From Leptodontidium sp. MPI-SDFR-AT-0119 (taxonomy: Eukaryota; Ascomycota; Leotiomycetes; Helotiales; Leptodontidiaceae), in contig JAHLEZ010000001.1 in assembly GCA_020726505.1 (NCBI GenBank), positions 4,030,001 to 4,094,000 of the forward strand: a stretch of 64,000 nt of DNA, in the 5' to 3' direction. Shown piece by piece: positions 11,277 through 23,042 of this stretch (positions within the stretch are counted from its first letter, which is position 1; every line of letters begins with the position of its first letter). Position numbers and translations under genes: made by a program. The notes below the pieces were generated by a model. It ran no database searches. It saw only the letters and a list, made by a program, of their open reading frames with translations, and was not told the DNA's origin.

Positions 11277-11813
11277 GAGAGTGCTTGGGAATTCGATTAA
11301 CATAGGGCAGACAATTTGATGCGGTTGAGGTTGGAATTTAGCCGATGTATTGTATCTATTTCTTGATAATTTTCATAAAATATTCTGGTTATTTGAATCT
11401 CAGAGCTCCAGAGATTATGACATCTGTATTACGGTCTAGTTTCGGAAGTCTCGCAAATGATGAATATTGAAGGAGTAGTCATACTGCTTGGCTAGTTAAT
11501 GTGACCAATTTTAGCGACCATCGATTACAGTAGAAATATGTCTCTAAATGATATGAAGTCACTCGATTTGAGGTAATAACTACTTTGCTGGAGAGGGTTT
11601 GCCTAAGCGATCCAATCAAGAGGGTCTCGGCCCAGCTCAGCAATTCAAGAGTGGGCATGGTTTTGAACTGTGGCAACCCGATAACTCTCATTGTCTTGAC
11701 CTCTTTTTTGTACCCAATTCAATAAGTATTCTCTGGAACTCCTAGCCCTTTACAGGAGACCAAGACTTGAATATTCGAATCATCAGTACTATCTTCGAAA
11801 TCCCAACCTCATC
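11277..11813. other. Intergenic spacer before GGT gene
   Basis: About 540 AT-rich bases; presumably the promoter of the gamma-glutamyltransferase gene. No gene seen. Confidence 0.5.
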
Positions 11814-13796
11814 ATGACTTCACAGACAGAATTCATCCCTTTCCCAAGCAGAAGAAGTGTTGTCCACTCCACAAATGGGATGGTGGCTTGTACGCAACCT
11901 CTCGCAGCCTCTTGTGGACTGAAGATCTTGGCGTCAGGAGGCAATGCTGCTGTAAGTTGATATTGGCCATTGGTCGTTTTATGCTGATCAAAACTAGGAT
12001 GCGGCCGTGGCGGTAGGTTCGTACAACCAAATGACTAACATGATTGAATCTTCGTAGCTGACTGACCAAGCTGCCGGTATGAATATGGCTGAGCCCTGTA
12101 GCACTGGCATTGGAGGTGACATGTTCTGTCTATACTACGATGCGAAAACCAAGAAGGTATCAGCCTTGAATGGCTCAGGTCGATCTGGTGCAAAGTGCAC
12201 TTTAAAGACGATTCGAGGAGATCTGAAGCTCGAAGACGGTCAGAGCGGTGAGATCCCAATGACAAGCGTACACTCTGTCACAGTACCGGGTGCACCTGCA
12301 GGTTGGTAAGTAGAATTCTAGCTCTGGATGCCGTCAAGCCCTTCCGGAATTAGCCCCCTTTATGTCAAAGTATTCGAACTGACTTCCTGAGTAGGGCCGA
12401 TACAGTAGCTATCTTCGGGTCTGGTAAACTATCTCTGGAAGAAATTCTTGCTCCTGCAGCTGAGATGGGAGAGCGAGGATTTCCTGTGTCTGAGCTTACC
12501 GCACATTTTGTAAGTCATATTCTGATCCCAGTACTTGGAGAAGCTGACCATTGTTTTCAGTGGGCATCTGGTGAAAACAAACTTAGGAAAGCTTCGTCCA
12601 ATTTCTCGGAAATGTTGAAGGAAGATCCTTCCGTTGGTGACGGATTTCGCGCTCCGAAGGCGGGTGAGCTCTTCAAGAATCCAAATCTTGCCAGAACTTT
12701 CAAAACTCTTGGCAAGGAAGGCAAGAAGGGTTTCTATACCGGTAGAATCGCAAACGAATTCGTAAAGGTAGTTCAAGATCTTGGAGGCCATCTTGAGCTG
12801 GAAGATCTCGTTCACCACATGGAGCTTGGTACGGAAAGAGTTGACCCGATATCCTTAACATTCAACGATGAGGTCGAAGTCTGGGAACACCCACCAAATG
12901 GCCAAGGTATTGTTGCCTTGATGGCACTTGGTATTTTGGAAGAGCTTGAGCGATCAGGGAAAATTCCAAAGTTCGCAAACATGAAGCACAACTCGACGGA
13001 ATATCTCCACGCCATCGTGGAAGCGCTTCACATTTCTTTTGCGGACGCTACGTGGTGGGTTACAGATTCAAACGAGGTTGACGTCCCAACCAAGCAGCTT
13101 ATCTCACGCGAGTATCTTGCAGAGAGGGCAAAGCTCTTTGATCCAACGAAAGCCTCACACATTCAACATCATGGCAGCCCCGCTCACAATCACTCGGACA
13201 CTGTGTACTTCGCAGTCAGCGATCGTGACGGGAATGCCGTGTCTTTTATCAACTCCAATTACGGAGGTTTTGGAATGGCAGCCATCCCACACGGCTGTGG
13301 CTTTACACTGCAAAATAGGGGAGCTAATTTTAGTCTTGATGAATCCCACCCGAATGTCCTTGCACCTCGGAAACGACCTTACCACACAATCATTCCTGCT
13401 TTGGTTACCAACAAATATGACGGCAGTCTACACTCTATTTATGGAGTTATGGGTGGATTCATGCAGCCACAAGGCCATGTCCAAGTGTTGCTGAACCAAC
13501 TGGCTTTCAAGCATAACCCGCAAAAAGCTCTCGATGCTCCAAGATTTTGCATCGGTGCGGGAATGCCTGACGCAGGCGAGGTTACAGGCCAAATAGTCTA
13601 CCTTGAAGATGGGATTGAGGAGAAAGTTGTCGATGAGCTAAGAAGTATGGGACATAACGTAGAGCTTGTCAGGGGCATCAAGAGGAGCCTGTTCGGACGG
13701 GGCCAGCTTATTCGATCCCGAATGGAGGGTGAGCAGGTGGTCTATTCGGCAGGGAGTGACTTGAGAGGAGACGGTGGGGCGTTCCCCGCGTGGTAA
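11814..13796 (+). CDS. Gamma-glutamyltransferase (gamma-glutamyltranspeptidase family)
   Basis: Ntn-hydrolase that transfers or hydrolyses the gamma-glutamyl group of glutathione and related amides. Exons: 11814-11951, 11998-12012, 12058-12305, 12395-12509, 12561-13796; 583 aa. Exon 2 is a 15-nt microexon (DAAVA) needed to complete the conserved ASGGNAADAAVA motif. [10 protein letters not shown] follows. The predicted autocleavage and nucleophile Thr is T386 in HSDTVYF, preceded by the large subunit and followed by the small subunit ([12 protein letters not shown], then [13 protein letters not shown] and the [12 protein letters not shown] motif), as in the family. No signal peptide or membrane anchor is visible at the N-terminus, unlike the vacuolar or secreted yeast Ecm38 type, so the location is uncertain. 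Length is normal for the family. Confidence 0.93.
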
Positions 13797-14619
13797 CCAT
13801 TCTATATGGGCATTGGGAACTAGCTATAAGATCAAAAATAGGTGTATGAGACTTTTGGGTTCATGAATCTCTAGAATCTTGCTATCTTCTTAGTTGGTTG
13901 GTAATAGCTTAAATAAGAAAACAAAAACAAAGGTTAAAGTTGTAAGCTTTCTTGAACTCTTGGACAAGTACCTTGTTGATGTTGTCTGGTAAGAGTATGA
14001 GTGATTTGTTTGTCTGAAATGATGGACTTAATGCTTTGCAAGGCGAAGATGCAATAATGTCCTCGAGTTCCAGAGCGCAACATAATTTTCACCCCTTTCG
14101 CCTCGCTTAACATATTCTACAAAAACATTTGGTTCTGGCAAGACAATCTTCTAAAAGGTACATGAAAGACATGGTATGCAGAAATTTCACCTCCACAACT
14201 CATCATGAGTTGTTGTAACTACTAGAATGGAGACCCTGTTCGTTCCAAATCCTAGTATCAACAGACTTGAACGGCGGGGCATGTACTTTACCTCCTCCGA
14301 TCTGGTCGCAAAACTTTCCAACGAATAGTTTCAGAACTCACGTCTATTAACAGGAGCCACTCTGATTCAATCATGGCACCTCAAACACCTCGTTAACAAT
14401 CGACAACAGACCGAAGACTCATTTTCTCATGGGTCATGTGATCACATGTCCGTTTTAGGTTGGCGGGGTAAATTGATCATTTCGACTCATGTTGGTGGAG
14501 CGCAGGTGTTGAGCCGGCTGCAAAAAAGTCCATGGTCTCTGTACAAATAACCAACCAACTCCTCCTTGACCCTGCCACTTACTAATTCATGCTCTACATG
14601 GTGCAAGATAGTACACGAA
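13797..14619. other. Intergenic region with a 14-bp palindrome
   Basis: About 820 bases between GGT and EFL1. The perfect palindrome CATGTGATCACATG lies at 14435-14448, about 170 bases before the EFL1 ATG. No gene seen. Confidence 0.5.
14435..14448. promoter_or_regulatory. Perfect palindrome CATGTGATCACATG upstream of EFL1
   Basis: Self-complementary 14-mer within the probable EFL1 promoter. It has the form of a binding site for a dimeric regulator, for example a bHLH-like factor (CATGTG half sites). Function is inferred from sequence symmetry and position only. Confidence 0.3.
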
Positions 14620-17600
14620 ATGCCCGTGGTAAATCCAGAGAAGTTGGTTGCTTTGCAACGAAATCCAGACGGCATCAGAAATGTGAGTTCGCGATGGCGG
14701 GGTCAACATCGTGCCAGTGCTGACAAGAATTCGAGATTTGCATATTAGCACACGTTGTAAGTACTTCTTTCCAGACGCATATATCACGGCAAGCTACTGA
14801 CACGTCGTATAGGATCATGGGAAAACGTCTCTCACCGATGCGCTCATTGCCACGAATGGCATCATCTCACCGAAGCTCGCGGGCAAGATCAGATACCTCG
14901 ATTCTCGGCCAGATGAACAAACTCGGGGGATTACCATGGAGTCGTCCGCCATTTCCCTCTTCTTTTCGATGCTACGCAGATCTGCGCCAGATGCTACACC
15001 TGAACAAAAAGAATATTTAATCAATTTGATTGACTCGCCAGGGCACATCGATTTCAGCAGCGAGGTTTCGACTGCCTCGCGACTCTGCGACGGCGCTGTT
15101 GTCCTAGTAGATGCTGTGGAGGGTGTGTGTAGTCAGACTGTGACTGTGCTACGACAAACTTGGGTAGAACACATGAAGCCATTATTGGTAATCAACAAGA
15201 TGGACCGACTCATCACGGAACTGAAGATGACCCCTGGAGAGGCATACATACATTTGAACAAACTTTTGGAGCAGGTCAATGCAGTGCTTGGAAGCTTCTT
15301 CCAAGGAGAGAGGATGGAGGAGGATCTGAACTGGAGAGAAAGAGTCGACGAGAGAATTGCTGCCGCCGCTGCCAAAGAAAAGGAGAGGGCTGATCGAGAA
15401 GCCGTGAACGGAACAACATCCATAGATACCGAGAGTATCTCTGCTGCGAGCAATACCTTCGAGGAAAAAGACGATGAGGATATATACTTTGCGCCAGAGA
15501 AAAACAATGTCATATTCAGCAGCGCCATTGATGGCTGGGCCTTTACGGTAAGGCAATTCGCCAGCTTATACGAGAAAAAGTTGGGAATCAAACGAACAGC
15601 TATGGAGAAGGTGCTCTGGGGAGACTTTTATCTCGATCCCAAAACCAAAAAGGTATTGGGACAAAAGCATTTGAAAGGCCGGAATCTCAAACCTATGTTT
15701 GTCCAACTGGTACTTGATCAAATATGGGCTGTATATCAGGCCACAACTGGTGGAGATAAGGGCAAGGGGTGCGTGGATTTCCTTCTCTCCTTTTTGTGTA
15801 TATTTAATCAAAGCAATATGGTCAAATTCCTAACATGCTCATACTAGTGACCCTGCGATGACCGAGAAAATCACTAAGTCTCTGAGCATAACCCTTCCTC
15901 CTCACATCACACGTTCAAGAGACCCCCGCGCCATTCTTACTACACTTTTCAGTGCTTGGTTGCCACTTTCCACAGCACTACTAGTGTCCGTGATCGAGTC
16001 GCTGCCATCGCCACCGGCAGCCCAAGAGGAGAGGCTACCAGGTCTTATCGACGATTCGCCTGGCTTCAAATTCGTTGACCCAACAATCCGTGACGCCATG
16101 ATCAAGTCGAAGAGTTCGACGAATGATCCAGTAGTGGCATATATCAGCAAAATGGTCTCTATACCGGAAAGCGAGTTGCCAGAAAACAAACGCCGAGGCG
16201 CACTTAGCCCTGAAGAGGCAAGAGAAATGGGACGCCGGAAACGTGCTGAGATTGCTAGAGCTCAAGCACAAGAAAATGGCGATGGCACAGATTCAATCAG
16301 TGGTCTCACAGATGCAATTGGAGAGACCAGCCTCGAGGAGTCTAATTCCGAAGGAGATAAGCAACCTGACCGGGAGCACTTGATCGGATTTGCTAGAATT
16401 TATTCTGGGACGTTGTCAGTTGGAGACTCGGTTTATGTTCTGCCACCAAAGTTTACACCCGCCGATCCTCACCACGCCCCCGAGCCACAAAAGGTCACAG
16501 TGACTGCATTGTACCTGCTTATGGGAAGGGGCCTTGAGCCGCTAACATCAGTACCTGCGGGAGTTGTTTTCGGTATTGCCGGGTTGGAAGGCCATGTCCT
16601 TAAGTCTGGAACTATCTGCAGTCAACTCGAAGGTAGTGTCAATCTTGCTGGTGTCAACATGGCTTCGAAACCTATTGTCCGTGTTGCACTCGAGCCTGTC
16701 AGCCCGGCAGATCTGGACAAAATGATTACCGGACTCAAATTACTTGTTCAGAGTGATCCCTGTGCAGAGTACGAACAGTTTGAAAGCGGCGAGCATGTCC
16801 TTTTGACGGCTGGAGAATTACATCTCGAGCGGTGTTTGACTGACCTGCGGGAGAGATTTGCTAAGTGCGAGATCCAGGCAGGTGAACCAATTGTCCCATA
16901 CCGGGAGACCATCATTCGAGCAGAGGAAATGAAGCCTCCGGCGAATAAGGAGCTCGGAAGAGGTACCGTCGTTGCAGTAACAACTTCCAAACAAGTCACC
17001 GTTCGATTGAATGTGCGGCCTCTGCCCGCAGAAGTGTCTGAATTTCTGTCGAAGAACTCTAGCGCTATCAAGCACCTATACTCTGATCGACAAGCAGCCG
17101 AGAAGGGCGTTGAAATGAATGGAGACAAGGAAGGGTCGGATCAGGAGGATGTTGACGACGTGATTGACTCTACGAAGGTTCTGTCTCTCCCTGAGTTCAA
17201 GAAGCAACTTCAAGCCACATTTGAAGGTGTTAAGGGCCAGCGGGATATCTGGGCAAATGCTGTTGAACAGATCACAGCATTCGGACCTCGAAGAACGGGA
17301 CCAAACCTTCTGATTGACACAACTAAGGACAGTATTTGTGGAAGATTGTGAGTCAATTAATTCCTCGATTTAGGCCATACGTGCTAACCATAACCAGCCT
17401 ACGGGAAGAAGGAGATGAGAAGGAGCAGGCTGTTGGTGACACTTTACAGGCAAAGGATTTCTCAGACAAAATCAGCTATGCTTTCCAGCTTGCTACTGCC
17501 CAAGGACCTATGTGTAACGAGCCAGTTCAAGGCATCGCTGTATTCCTCGAAGAGGTCATTGTAACTCCCTCGACAGATGACGAGTCTTCAGCCCGCGACA

Positions 17601-18152
17601 AGCTTGGCCGTCTCACCGGTGAAGTGATCAAGACTGTACAACAGGCTATTCGGCAAGGATTCTTGGACTGGAGTCCTCGATTGTTACTCGCAATGTATTC
17701 TTGCGAAATTCAAGCTAGCAGTAAGTCTATCCATGTGTGAAAATATCGGCAATGCTAAATCTACCGCAGCTGAGGTCCTCGGACGTGTCTACGATGTTCT
17801 GACCCGTCGACGTGGGCGTGTCCAATCAGAAGCAATGAACGAAGGAACACCATTCTTCACCATCCAGTCACTCCTTCCTGTCGCTGAATCATTCGGCTTC
17901 AGTGATGAGATCCGCAAACGAACCTCAGGTGCTGCATCGCCACAACTTATTTTCCAGGGATATGAAATCCTAGATGAAGATCCCTTCTGGGTTCCATTCA
18001 CGGAAGATGATTTGGAGGATCTAGGAGAGCTGGCTGACAAGGAGAATGTGGCTAAGAGATATATGGATAGTGTGAGGAAGCGAAAGGGACTGATGGTCAG
18101 CGGAAAGAAACTTGTGAAGGATGCTGAGAAGCAGAAGACTTTGAAGCGATAA
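14620..18152 (+). CDS. EFL1: Ribosome assembly GTPase, elongation-factor-like 1 (Efl1/Ria1)
   Basis: Cytoplasmic EF-2-like GTPase that, with Sdo1/SBDS, releases Tif6 (eIF6) from pre-60S subunits. Exons: 14620-14682, 14736-14756, 14813-15768, 15848-17347, 17398-17720, 17770-18152; 1081 aa. Exon 2 is a 21-nt microexon encoding ICILAHV, joined to [11 protein letters not shown] to rebuild the P-loop (residues 22-39). Other G motifs are the RGITMESSA switch I, DSPGH (G3) and NKMD (G4). Between G4 and the next G-domain part is a charged insertion typical of Efl1 but absent from EF-2. A second acidic insertion lies near residues 455-480 of the exon-4 product. The C-terminal EF-G IV/V-like part ([14 protein letters not shown]) is present. 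It sits 820 bases downstream of GGT on the same strand, with no sign of functional linkage. Confidence 0.95.
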
Positions 18153-18512
18153 AAGGGAAGCATGGCGTTGGATTCGGGAATGGTTTTTAGAATGCGATGC
18201 TAGCATTCAATATACCACGTATTACGTTCCTGCAAGAGTTCTGTGATTGCAGAGTTGATGTCCAGTCAACTTCTAAATTACTCTTGTGGAAAAATAATGG
18301 CTATCTAGTGTTCCCCGTGACAGAGAGTATAAGCGAGTCCCCTCGGCTGTGAATGTTCTGCGTTAGAGGACTCGATCTTTAACGAAAGAGGAGCATGGCA
18401 TTCTAGACACCGAATCTGCACCCACAACCGTCTCTCAACTCATGATGAACCCACTAACATCATACCCTATTCGCCAAACCATGAGCTTAGATCAACCAAG
18501 TTACGAACGTCC
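18153..18512. other. Short intergenic spacer
   Basis: The 3' flank of EFL1; no gene seen. Confidence 0.5.
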
Positions 18513-18803
18513 ATGTATCGCCAGCATCGAACTAGGCTCTCAAGGACTCGGGCCACTGAACATACTTCGCCTGCTATTGCGACTTCTCCACAACAGCACA
18601 GATATCAACGTTTCTTGCTGAAATACGGTAAGTCTGCGATAGTGATATGGATACTCATTCTTGTCGCGCTCTTGAGTGAATTCTGCCTCGGGATGGGAGT
18701 CGAAGGCTACAGGGCGCGGAGACATGCATATTATGAACATGATCTTCCAGCCGTGATGAATACCACTATTGCGGCGAATCATCCAGTTATGAGTGGAGGT
18801 TGA
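18513..18803 (+). CDS. Possible small single-pass membrane protein (doubtful)
   Basis: An uninterrupted 96-codon frame with an ATG start. It has a basic N-terminus rich in Arg, Gln and Ser, then one clear hydrophobic segment (about residues 43-62, AIVIWILILVALLSEFCLG) and a short polar tail with one NTT glycosylation sequon. This would fit a small type II membrane protein. No family is recognised, and a GTAAGT inside the frame could be a donor, so the true structure may differ. Confidence 0.3.
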   Translation: MYRQHRTRLSRTRATEHTSPAIATSPQQHRYQRFLLKYGKSAIVIWILILVALLSEFCLGMGVEGYRARRHAYYEHDLPAVMNTTIAANHPVMSGG

Positions 18804-19895
18804 AGATTGATAATAGGTCCTGGTCTAGCCTGGACTTGGGAATGGGTTCTTAGAGGATGCCTCTTGGGTAGCTTCTGTGGAGCTTGAACATAGTCTACGC
18901 GTACGACGAGGTGTTGTTTGGGTCCGAATACAATGGTACAGATTTGCAGGGGTTCCAGTATGCAGCACTTTTCCCAACTTTCATAAACACATCTTGGTTG
19001 AAGAGATAATCTGTTGAAGAATTTCAATCAACTGTGCTGAGAATTGCGCCTTCACATGGCCACAGGCATTTGGAGGACTTGATCACAAGCGAGATTGGAA
19101 AGGGGCAAGAATGCCAAGTCTGCAACATCTCGAAGCGAAGCTTTTTCAACGTCTTCTTGCTTCCGCCTCATAATCTTCTCCAAGTGTGGTTGAGGATCCC
19201 TCGACTCGTGTTAAACTATAAGAAATTCACCCGTCCTTGCTATCGAGTCCACTACCAACTCTGGCCCTCGACTTCTAGCAACAATCCAGCACGTAAGACT
19301 TACTTCAGCACCTCAATATCTTCCTCTGGATACTCTTTTGATAGAACATGAGTATGATCTGATTTATCAGGAGGAAATACCGGAACAAATCTTTATCTTG
19401 ATTTTGCTCACCATTTCAAGCTTCGGTCAGTTATCCAACCACGCTCGTCACCTGAAGACAATTAGGTTCGACACCAAACTCCACTTTACGTTTCAACGTT
19501 TCATATAAACAAATCTAACAAGCAGTCCCCAATCTATCGCAGATCGCTCCCGCCACATCAAACCCTCGCTGCGTCGTTTATCATCCCGTCTAATTTGTTT
19601 CCAGGCGGAACATTCTATCTGATCTCCCGGAAGGGATCAGGCTTGGCCCTCCTCCTTCCAGCAATGTACTTTTCCACTTCCTCTAAGTTTCCACTCCTAG
19701 TCTACCATATTATAGGGTCAAATATCTCACCCTAGATATGAGGGCCTACGACAACTCATTCCAAGCCCGAGTGGGTGGGTCGATCTGAGGCGTTCCTCGA
19801 CTTAAAAAGCTTCTTCCCAAGCCAATTTTCTTGGTCCGCTTCATTAAGTCTTGTCATTCTTTACATTCTTCTTCATTCAGTCATTCATTTACGCA
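18804..19895. other. Intergenic region, probable endoglucanase promoter
   Basis: About 1.1 kb; pyrimidine-rich close to the endoglucanase start. No convincing gene and no clear cellulase-regulator site of the GGCTAA type seen in the last 300 bases. Confidence 0.45.
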
Positions 19896-21302
19896 ATGCG
19901 CTTCCCAACTTCTTTCATAGCCGCGGCTGGCCTGTTGGCTTCAGTCTTTGCTGCTCCCATTGCAGAAGTCGATTACGATGGCTGTGATTCGGAAATTCCT
20001 AGCTCTTCAGCAGCTGCTGGTGCGTGTCTTTGTGCAAATACTATTGTTCCTAGCTCACATGTATAGTTATATCATCACCAATTGCAACTACAAGCAGTGT
20101 AGCCATTTCTGTTACGAACTCCATCCCAACTTCCACCAGGATCATGGTCGCTTCTTTAGCAGCGGCAACTGTTCAGATACCTAGCAGCATTTCAAGCTCG
20201 ACCACTCCCTCCAAGACTGCTGCCGCTGCTATTGCTGCCTCTACTGGAAGCTCAAACTCGACTGGGGGACTCCAATGGCTCGGTATGAATGAGTCTGGTG
20301 CTGAGTTTGGCAATACCAATATTCCAGGAACTCTAGGAACCGACTACACCTGGCCCCTCGCAGCCTCGATCGATACACTGATGGGCAAGGGGATGAACAT
20401 TTTCCGCATTCCGATTCTCATGGAGCGTCTTGCTCAAGGCACGATGACCGCCGCTCTTGACACAAGATACCTTGGTGATCTTTCTACATTGGTCACTCAC
20501 ATCACCACAGCAGGCGCACATGCAGTCATCGACGCTCAGAACTTTGGTCGCTACGGGGGCTCAGCCTTCACCTCTACAGCTGACTTTCAGACTTTCTGGA
20601 CCAATGTCGCAACCGAGTTTAAATCCAACGACAAGGTCATCTTCGACTGCAACAATGAGTTCCACGATGAGCCATCAAACCAGCTCGTTGCGGACCTCAA
20701 TCAGGCTTGCATCGACGGTGTAAGAGCTGCTGGAGCCACAACACAATACATATTTGTCGAGGGGACCGTGAGTTGCACTGAAATATAGTGAGGATACTTT
20801 TTAATTAACAATATAACAGAGTTACACCGGGGCTTGGACCTGGACGACCTCAGGTAATTCGGAAGTGATGGGTAATCTCACCGATCCTTCCAATAAGATC
20901 GTCTACGAAATGCACCAATACCTTGATTCAGATGGATCAGGAACTTCAGATGTCTGTGTATCTTCTACCATTGGTGCTGAGCGAGTTGCGGAAGCCACTA
21001 AATGGCTGAAAGCAAATGGCAAGATGGGTATCATTGGCGAGTTCGCGGGGGGTACGAACACCGTCTGTGAGTCTGCAGTCACAGGTTTGCTTGATGCTCT
21101 GGTAGAAGCCAGTGATGTGTGGATGGGTGCAATGTGGTGGGGAGGTGGACCATGGTGGTAAGAAATGCTCCGCCTTCTGAAAAACAAGTGCAAGGGTTCT
21201 CACGCTAACTTGGTTCTTAGGGGCAACTACATCTTTTCCATGGAGCCCGAGGCCGGTACTGGTTATGTCGCGTACATTGATACTCTGGCAAAGTACGCCT
21301 AG
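19896..21302 (+). CDS. Secreted GH5-family endo-beta-1,4-glucanase
   Basis: Extracellular cellulase of glycoside hydrolase family 5. Exons: 19896-20019, 20067-20767, 20820-21157, 21221-21302; 414 aa. Residues 1-20 form a signal peptide ([19 protein letters not shown]). Residues about 25-95 are a Ser/Thr/Ala-rich linker; no CBM1 cellulose-binding domain is found, unlike many fungal GH5 enzymes that have CBM1 before the linker. The catalytic domain starts at [14 protein letters not shown]. The acid/base is Glu239 in NNEFHD and the nucleophile Glu349 in IGEFAGG. Conserved [22 protein letters not shown] and [12 protein letters not shown] segments surround the active site. The first intron (20020-20066, 47 nt) removes a frame break and is supported by the in-phase linker on both sides. 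Confidence 0.92.
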
Positions 21303-21662
21303 ATATAGAAAGCTAGGCAGGTGAGTATAGGGGCTCAAGTTCTTGTATATATTTTTCCTGAAGAATATTCCTCGCCTCAAAAATAGGCACTTGTCGCTGC
21401 ACTTCTTTCTTTAGCTGCAACGGATTTACTCTATTGTTTGATTTACGAGACGTGATTTAGTCGCTTCTGAGAGCTGATTCATCAAATTTCTGTTTACGTC
21501 TGATGCGTTTGAATGCTTAATGCGAGATTCCATTCACGTCACTGCATCTCAAGATCCAGTATTTAAGCTCACATCCATAAAATTTCCTAACAAACCGGAC
21601 TTCTCCTCATATACTTCCTTTGCGTATTTCTGCCGTCGCTATACGCCCTGGGAAATACGAAA
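21303..21662. other. Intergenic spacer
   Basis: About 360 bases between the endoglucanase stop and the RING gene start; no gene seen. Confidence 0.5.
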
Positions 21663-23042
21663 ATGAGTTCCATCGGAGGACTCGGCGGAGGGAATGTGGG
21701 CGATGCTAGAACGATGATCCTGTGGGAGCTAAAGGACATTCTCGACGACATATCGAGGCACGCCCAAGAAGGGGTTGAAGATTCCTCTTGGGGTTCCTAC
21801 ATCGAAAGAATGAGAGATGAGAGTCTATCCTACGATTTTGACCTCGCTCAGGAGTTGCAAAAAACGTCAGAGTACCTAGGAGATATGATCCGGCATCTTT
21901 CCCGATCAGGAAACTATTTACCTTTCGAACATAGGAATTCATCCCGTGATGAATCTACTACTCGAGAGCAAGGGGCAGAGGTCGAGTTGATTCAAGCCGC
22001 AGCTCCTATCTCTATACTTATATCGCCAAGCAACGAACCTGGAGAACCATCAGCAACATCAGCAATATCAATAACCGTTACTCCTGAAGCCTCGGAAAAT
22101 TGCACAATCTGCTTCGAAGTCATCACCACACTCTGCATTCTCCAACCATGCGAGCACAAATTCGACATGGACTGCATCATGCCATGGCTCATCAGTGTCT
22201 ACAGCAATGACCGGGATGAAAGAGCGCTCAGATGTCCACTCTGCCGGCAAGGTATCGACACCATCCGCCACTCGATCGTAGGTGACGGAACGGCCAACAT
22301 GATGATTGTCGGTCCGCATTTTCGGCAACAGTTTCGAGGCCAAGGACAAGAAAGACCATGGGACGACCTTATGCGTGCTGCTAGTGTTGTCCCTGTTTAT
22401 CGTCCTGCTATTCCTCATCTCAGTGATGTGGGTGGAGCGATTGCATACCAACCAAGCCGTGGAAATACGATAGATGAGGTGCATCTTACACAACGGGGAG
22501 AACATCAGCCGGAAGCTCAAAGAGCTCGTCTTTATCTGCAACGTAGGCGAGAAGACGAGCTTCCTGATCTCTTTAGTCAAGAAGATATCATTGACTTCAT
22601 TGATTGGAGAGATACAATGAATGCTGCTAGGGCAAGCGTGTTGGAAGACATGGGAGAGGGTGCGCCCACAGGTCTATATGTCAATCGGAGAGGACATTCA
22701 AGACTTGAAGGACTGCGAGAGGAGTACTCATGCGTAGAATGCACATCGCGGCAACCAGGGAGCGCCTCAAGTACTCGTCCTGTGATACCACATCCTAGTT
22801 CTCCAGTCTCTAGACCAGAAAGAGGAGAGTTTAGTCAAAGAGCTCAACCTGCAACAAGAAGACCGAGCACAGGGCATAGTACTGAAGCGCCCTTAAGAGG
22901 GAACACGGGACGTGTTGGGAATGCAAACATCACACTACCAGTGAGGGCACGCAGTGATGGTCTTAGAGAGCCATACGACGCTGAAGTTGTACGACAGCGT
23001 CGCCTGAGCATTATGGGGCATCTACGGGAATCGCAAAGCTGA
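21663..23042 (+). CDS. RING-finger protein, putative E3 ubiquitin ligase
   Basis: A single-exon protein of 459 aa. A RING-H2-like zinc finger is visible: Cys147-x2-Cys150, Cys163-x-His165, Asp168, Cys171, Cys191-x2-Cys194, with the usual hydrophobic and Trp positions (IMPWL, CPLCRQ). Asp168 replaces the normal His/Cys ligand in the sixth position, as seen in some RING variants. Regions before (residues 1-140) and after (200-459) are polar and probably disordered, with an acidic helix near residues 285-320 (DELPDLFSQEDIIDFIDW). The likely role is ubiquitin transfer with an E2 enzyme; substrate unknown. No transmembrane segment is seen. Confidence 0.85.
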   Translation: MSSIGGLGGGNVGDARTMILWELKDILDDISRHAQEGVEDSSWGSYIERMRDESLSYDFDLAQELQKTSEYLGDMIRHLSRSGNYLPFEHRNSSRDESTTREQGAEVELIQAAAPISILISPSNEPGEPSATSAISITVTPEASENCTICFEVITTLCILQPCEHKFDMDCIMPWLISVYSNDRDERALRCPLCRQGIDTIRHSIVGDGTANMMIVGPHFRQQFRGQGQERPWDDLMRAASVVPVYRPAIPHLSDVGGAIAYQPSRGNTIDEVHLTQRGEHQPEAQRARLYLQRRREDELPDLFSQEDIIDFIDWRDTMNAARASVLEDMGEGAPTGLYVNRRGHSRLEGLREEYSCVECTSRQPGSASSTRPVIPHPSSPVSRPERGEFSQRAQPATRRPSTGHSTEAPLRGNTGRVGNANITLPVRARSDGLREPYDAEVVRQRRLSIMGHLRESQS

